Position numbers and translations under genes: made by a program
In this document: piece after piece, positions 60,846 to 64,000 of the stretch
How the letters are laid out: the number at the start of each line of letters is the position of its first letter
Numbering within the stretch: position 1 is the stretch's first letter
DNA from: Ochotona curzoniae
Taxonomy: Eukaryota; Chordata; Mammalia; Lagomorpha; Ochotonidae
Assembly: GCF_017591425.1 (NCBI RefSeq)
Contig: NW_024466459.1
Location: 3,472,001-3,536,000, forward strand
Direction of reading: 5' to 3'
DNA: 64,000 nt
Notes under the pieces: generated by a model
What the model was told of the DNA's origin: nothing
Databases searched by the model: none
The model's input: only the letters and a program-made list of their open reading frames with translations

Positions 60846-60989
60846 ATATATAATCTTTAGTTTAACTCTCAGTTTTTAACTGCTAGTAAGATTTTATGAT
60901 TTGGTACACTGTTTGGGAAGTTAACCTGTAGTTGCAATGTGAAAATAGTAGTGCATGTAATATATGTCTTTAAAAGTGGTTTCTTTTTC

Positions 60990-61305
60990 TAAAAACAAAA
61001 AATCTATTTATTCTGTAAATCACAGAGAGAAAGAGAAACAAAGAGATCTTCCATGTGCTTGTTCACTTCTCAGATGACTGCAAAGGCCAATGATGGGTCT
61101 GAAGACAGGAGCCACGAACTTCATCTGGGTCTCCCTTGTGGGTAGCAGATTGCTCAAACACTTGTGCTGTGTTCCAGTGTTTTTCCCAGGCCATTAGTAG
61201 TGAGCTAGATCAAGTGGAATAGCTGGAACATGAACCAGTGCCCTTGAGGGATGCTGGTCTCACAGGCAGTAATAGTATGGGCTATGCCACAATACTGCCT
61301 CCAAA
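60990..61305 (-). mobile_element. Old CSINE
   Basis: Minus-strand copy with TCTATTTATTCTGTAAATCA, GTTCACTTCTCAGATGACTG, CTTCATCTGGGTCTCCCTTG and a GCCACAATACTGCCTCC 5' end. Flanks AAAAGTGGTTTCTT and AAAAGTTTTTTCTT may be an aged duplication. Confidence 0.82.
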
Positions 61306-61371
61306 AGTTTTTTCTTATACTCAACTGTCTTTAAATATTTGAATTATCTTAAAATGCATCTGCATGGCTTA

Positions 61372-61640
61372 TTTAGTGTGAGCGTTAGACACCTGCACAG
61401 CAATTAAGCATCCCATATCAGAGCGTCCAAGTTCAAGCCCCAACCATGCTTCCCATACCAGCTCCATGCTGAAGAACATTCTGGGAAGAAACCAGCGAAG
61501 GCTCAAGAACTCAGGTCCCTGCCACTCACCTGGGAGACCTGGATTGAGTTCTAGGCCTCCGGCTTCAGCCTGGCCCAGCCACAACTGCTGTGGGCATTTA
61601 TGGAGCAAACCAACAGGTGGAAGATCAGTTGATTGCCCAG
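61372..61640 (+). mobile_element. Old CSINE
   Basis: Plus-strand copy: GCATCCCATATCAGAGCGTC, CCTGCCACTCACCTGGGAGA, CCGGCTTCAGCCTGGCCCAG, ending near GCAAACCAACAGGTGG. It faces the copy at 60990-61305. Confidence 0.78.
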
Positions 61641-61990
61641 CCATCTATGTATTCATCCGTCCATCTTTAACTTTGGTTCCCAGTGTCAGCTCGTGGTCTC
61701 AGGGTCAAAGCTGTCCTTGGGGATTGCTGATGATTTCCTGCATCTGCACAGTTGCATTGCTGGTTGTCATCCTCACCCTCTGCTGGCATAGTTGGTTATT
61801 ATTGCACATTTGGGAAATGGCAAGTCCTGGGGAATGTCAGCACTGGGAAACTGAGCCCTGCTCTTGGAGGGCTGATGTCCCCATGTGTCCCGATGCTGAC
61901 AGCCCAGTCTTCCCAAGACGTCTAGGCCTATTCCAGGAAGTACCAGGAATTTTTAAGAGCCAGGACTTATGCAAAAAAAAAAAAAAAAAA
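61641..61990 (+). other. Unidentified GC-rich sequence ending in poly(A)
   Basis: Sequence unlike the surrounding intron runs into a run of 19 A (61973-61991). The open frame crossing it starts inside the preceding SINE and reads the poly(A) as lysines, so it is not a gene. A poly(A) end could mean a retrocopy, but I do not recognise a source. Confidence 0.3.
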
Positions 61991-62212
61991 ACTTCATGCC
62001 AATTTACTAAAAGGTGTTGGGTTTGGCACTATTGGCACTAAAAATAGCAAACCATATAATTTCCCTTTCAATAAATTGGCATGAAGTTTTGATCCAATCT
62101 GTTCCAGAATAAAAGCTCTGAATTGGGCAGAATCATGTAGGCTTTACTCTTTGAGTGTCTCCTTTTGGTATGGGATTATTTCTGGACAAGTTTGTCTAAG
62201 TCCTGGCTCTTA
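61954..62212. repeat. Nested perfect inverted repeats
   Basis: Outer arms TAAGAGCCAGGACTTA (61954-61969) and its exact complement (62197-62212), 16 bp each. Inner arms AAAACTTCATGCCAATTTA (61988-62006) and its exact complement (62072-62090), 19 bp each. The two pairs are in nested order and separated by unequal spacers of 18 and 106 bases. Confidence 0.93.
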
Positions 62213-62452
62213 CTGGTTCATATCAAAGAAGCTTCACTTCTTTGTATATTATATATAATTTAAAAATGAAAAATATGTGAATAGCATTGTATGAAATTTA
62301 AAAAATTAAGTAAAATAAGCATTTTTTAAAATACATGTGCGGCATAAGGAGCAAATTATATTTGCCAAGATGAAACAAATGGTGTGAAATTTGCCTCTCA
62401 TACACACTTATGCCCCCATTGCCATGTTACCCTACATTATCTCTCATCTCCT

Positions 62453-62640
62453 TTTAAAGATTTTTTTCTTTTATTTGAAAAGAAGAATTATGGAGCGAGG
62501 AAGAGACAGAAGGACGGTTCACGACCCAATGGTCTCAACAACTAGTGCCGGGCTGGATCAAAGCCAGGGGCCCAGAACCCAAGAGCTGGCGTCATCCTCT
62601 GCTGCTTCCCCGGGGCACATTAGCATAGAGATGAATCATA
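62453..62640 (-). mobile_element. CSINE with internal deletion
   Basis: Minus-strand copy: TTTTAAAGATTTTTTTCTTT, GACAGAAGGACGGTTCACGA, GGATCAAAGCCAGGGGCCCA, GGGGCACATTAGCATAGAGA. Shorter than normal and lacking the 5' end. Confidence 0.72.
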
Positions 62641-63269
62641 TTTCATAAATTACGTAAATACTGGCAAACCATTTTACTTCTACCTGCACTAGCTTACCTT
62701 TAATAGAGATCAGTAAATAGCTCTTTTTCTTCAAAAGCTATTTTTAAAATGTTCTCAATTCAGCCCATATACTTTCCTTTTGTTTTGCTATTTAACAGCA
62801 TTTTCACCGGCAGCCACAAAGGCAAAGCAATGTAGCCAAAGCTGTCTGCTCTGTTCCTAACCTATTAGGAAAAAGAAGAAATGTTTTTGAAAGTGTATAG
62901 AACACCAGTGTAGAGCACCAGGAATCGATGCTTCAGAAAGACACCAAGTCACTTATAAAGAAGGTGAGAATCAGTGTTAGCATTTGAACAGGTCTTGGTA
63001 CATTGGTAGGATTGGAGGAAAACATGACAGAGCTGTGAAACCTGCAAAGCCAAAATATGGTCTGGAAAGTTCCTTTAGCCCATATTATACCCCAATTTCA
63101 TTCACTCATTCAGCAGTTATTGCTTCTGCTCTGTATTGATGTTGAGATGAATTAGTGAACAGAACGGAGTCAGATTCCCATCTTTGAAGAGCTGCTTTTT
63201 TCTTAAAAGGATAAAAATGGTGCTTGCATGTACTGGGAAAAAGTGTGCTCCATTTTGTGAAGAATGTGA
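62641..63269. other. Unrecognised intronic sequence
   Basis: No recognised repeat or exon. Confidence 0.5.
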
Positions 63270-63572
63270 CGAGGCAGGTGTTTGGTGTAACAGTTAAGCC
63301 TCTGCCTGGCGTCCCTGTGTCCCCACTCACAGCGTCCAAGTTCAGTTCCAGCTTCTGATTCTAGCTTCCTGCTAGTGGGAACCCTGAAAGGCAGTAAGTG
63401 ATGGTTTGAGTGCTTGAGATCTTTTCCACTCATCTAGGAGACCCAGGTTGAGTTTCTGGCTGCAGCCTGCCCCAGCCTTGGCTGCCCTGATGTTGCGAAG
63501 CAAACCACCAAATGCAAGACCACTTTGTGTCTGTCTTCTTTTGAAATAAAACAAATAAATATAAGTAAACCT
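63270..63572 (+). mobile_element. Old CSINE
   Basis: Begins GAGGCAGGTGTTTGGTGTAA with a weak A box, then GTCCAAGTTCAGTTCCAGC at the B box position, TGAGTTTCTGGCTGCAGCCT and an AAATAAAACAAATAAATATA tail. Confidence 0.8.
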
Positions 63573-63690
63573 TGAGTGCCAGGCCAACTAAAGTTTGGAC
63601 TTGGTCAGCAAGAATGCTCAGTAGAAGAGTGGTTATTCAGGATAGAGACTGGATAATCAGGGAGGTAAGGAGACAGAAAAATACAGGGGA

Positions 63691-63745
63691 CTTCTAAAAG
63701 TTCATGGAAAATATACATTATCTTTTAATTTCATTTCCCCATTAA
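63691..63745. mobile_element. Mariner-like element fragment
   Basis: GGGGACTTCTAAAAGTTCAT and the closing AATTTCATTTCCCC are the best preserved end of the small-element family also seen at 5043 and 60731. Confidence 0.5.
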
Positions 63746-64000
63746 ATTCTGAAGCCCCCTTGCATTGTCAACATGAGATTAAGAAAGGGCTGAATTGAGT
63801 AACTCAAGGAAAATGTTATGGATCAATAAACTGAAAAAAAAATTAAAAACGAGTAATGGTTTTAAGCCCATGAGAGCAACAGAGTTGTGGTTGCATTGTA
63901 AACATTGTGCTCTAAAGACAATGCCTCCCGACTTTTTTGTCACTCTTTTGTCACTTCTTTGTTATGCCTTTGAAAATATTTTAGCTTTTCTTTCAGAAAA
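63746..64000. other. Unrecognised, with acceptor-like end
   Basis: No repeat recognised. The last bases, AGCTTTTCTTTCAG/AAAA, look like a 3' splice site at 63996, but the window ends four bases later. Confidence 0.35.

Noticed and set aside
61466..62041. 191-codon frame with a hydrophobic stretch
   Set aside because: It starts inside a CSINE, crosses unidentified sequence, and reads a poly(A) run as lysines; no splice or start context supports it.
1..64000. CRISPR array, operon, phage or plasmid system
   Set aside because: No spaced direct repeats, bacterial gene organisation or dense coding; the sequence is mammalian intron.

Overview
This window is mammalian nuclear DNA, AT-rich and almost entirely intronic. 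The best clue to the host is the dominant short interspersed repeat. It is a tRNA-derived, roughly 330-bp element that starts GGGCCCGGCGCGGTGGCGCA, has tRNA-like A and B boxes, and ends in an A-rich tail. This matches the lagomorph CSINE family. The exact sequence looks more like the pika (Ochotona) form than the rabbit form, but that rests on memory and not on an alignment.

Only one protein-coding segment is well supported: a 231-bp, phase 0/0 exon at 15052-15282 on the + strand. It encodes 77 residues of coiled coil that I recognise as CEP112 (CCDC46), a centrosomal coiled-coil protein. A possible 18-bp in-frame micro-exon lies 456 bp downstream (15739-15756). No other CEP112 exon was recognised, so at least 14 kb before and 48 kb after this exon appear to be intron. 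The last 12 bases of the window resemble a splice acceptor, but too little follows to judge.

The rest is repeats and unrecognised intron. There are about 30 CSINE copies in both orientations, including a young copy nested in an old one (41850-42530) and several facing pairs. Decayed L1 elements make up much of the rest: 6.1-7.4, 12.1-13.6, 14.0-14.7, 16.1-16.7, 23.1-25.4, 27.6-29.2, 33.4-37.5, 39.6-41.3, 44.2-44.8, 48.0-50.0 and 55.4-57.9 kb. None has an intact reading frame. Five scattered copies of one G-rich sequence ending in an A-rich tail probably represent a lagomorph L1 3' end. L2 fragments, mariner-like small elements and simple repeats also occur. One small RNA relic is clear: a 5' fragment of U2 snRNA at 23036-23074, flanked by perfect 16-bp direct repeats.

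I found no operon, CRISPR, phage or other accessory system, and none is expected here. The most notable structures are the candidate micro-exon, the truncated U2 retrocopy, nested perfect inverted repeats at 61954-62212, a CSINE whose middle has been replaced by L1 sequence (33092-33433), and an inverted L1 junction near 44.3 kb.
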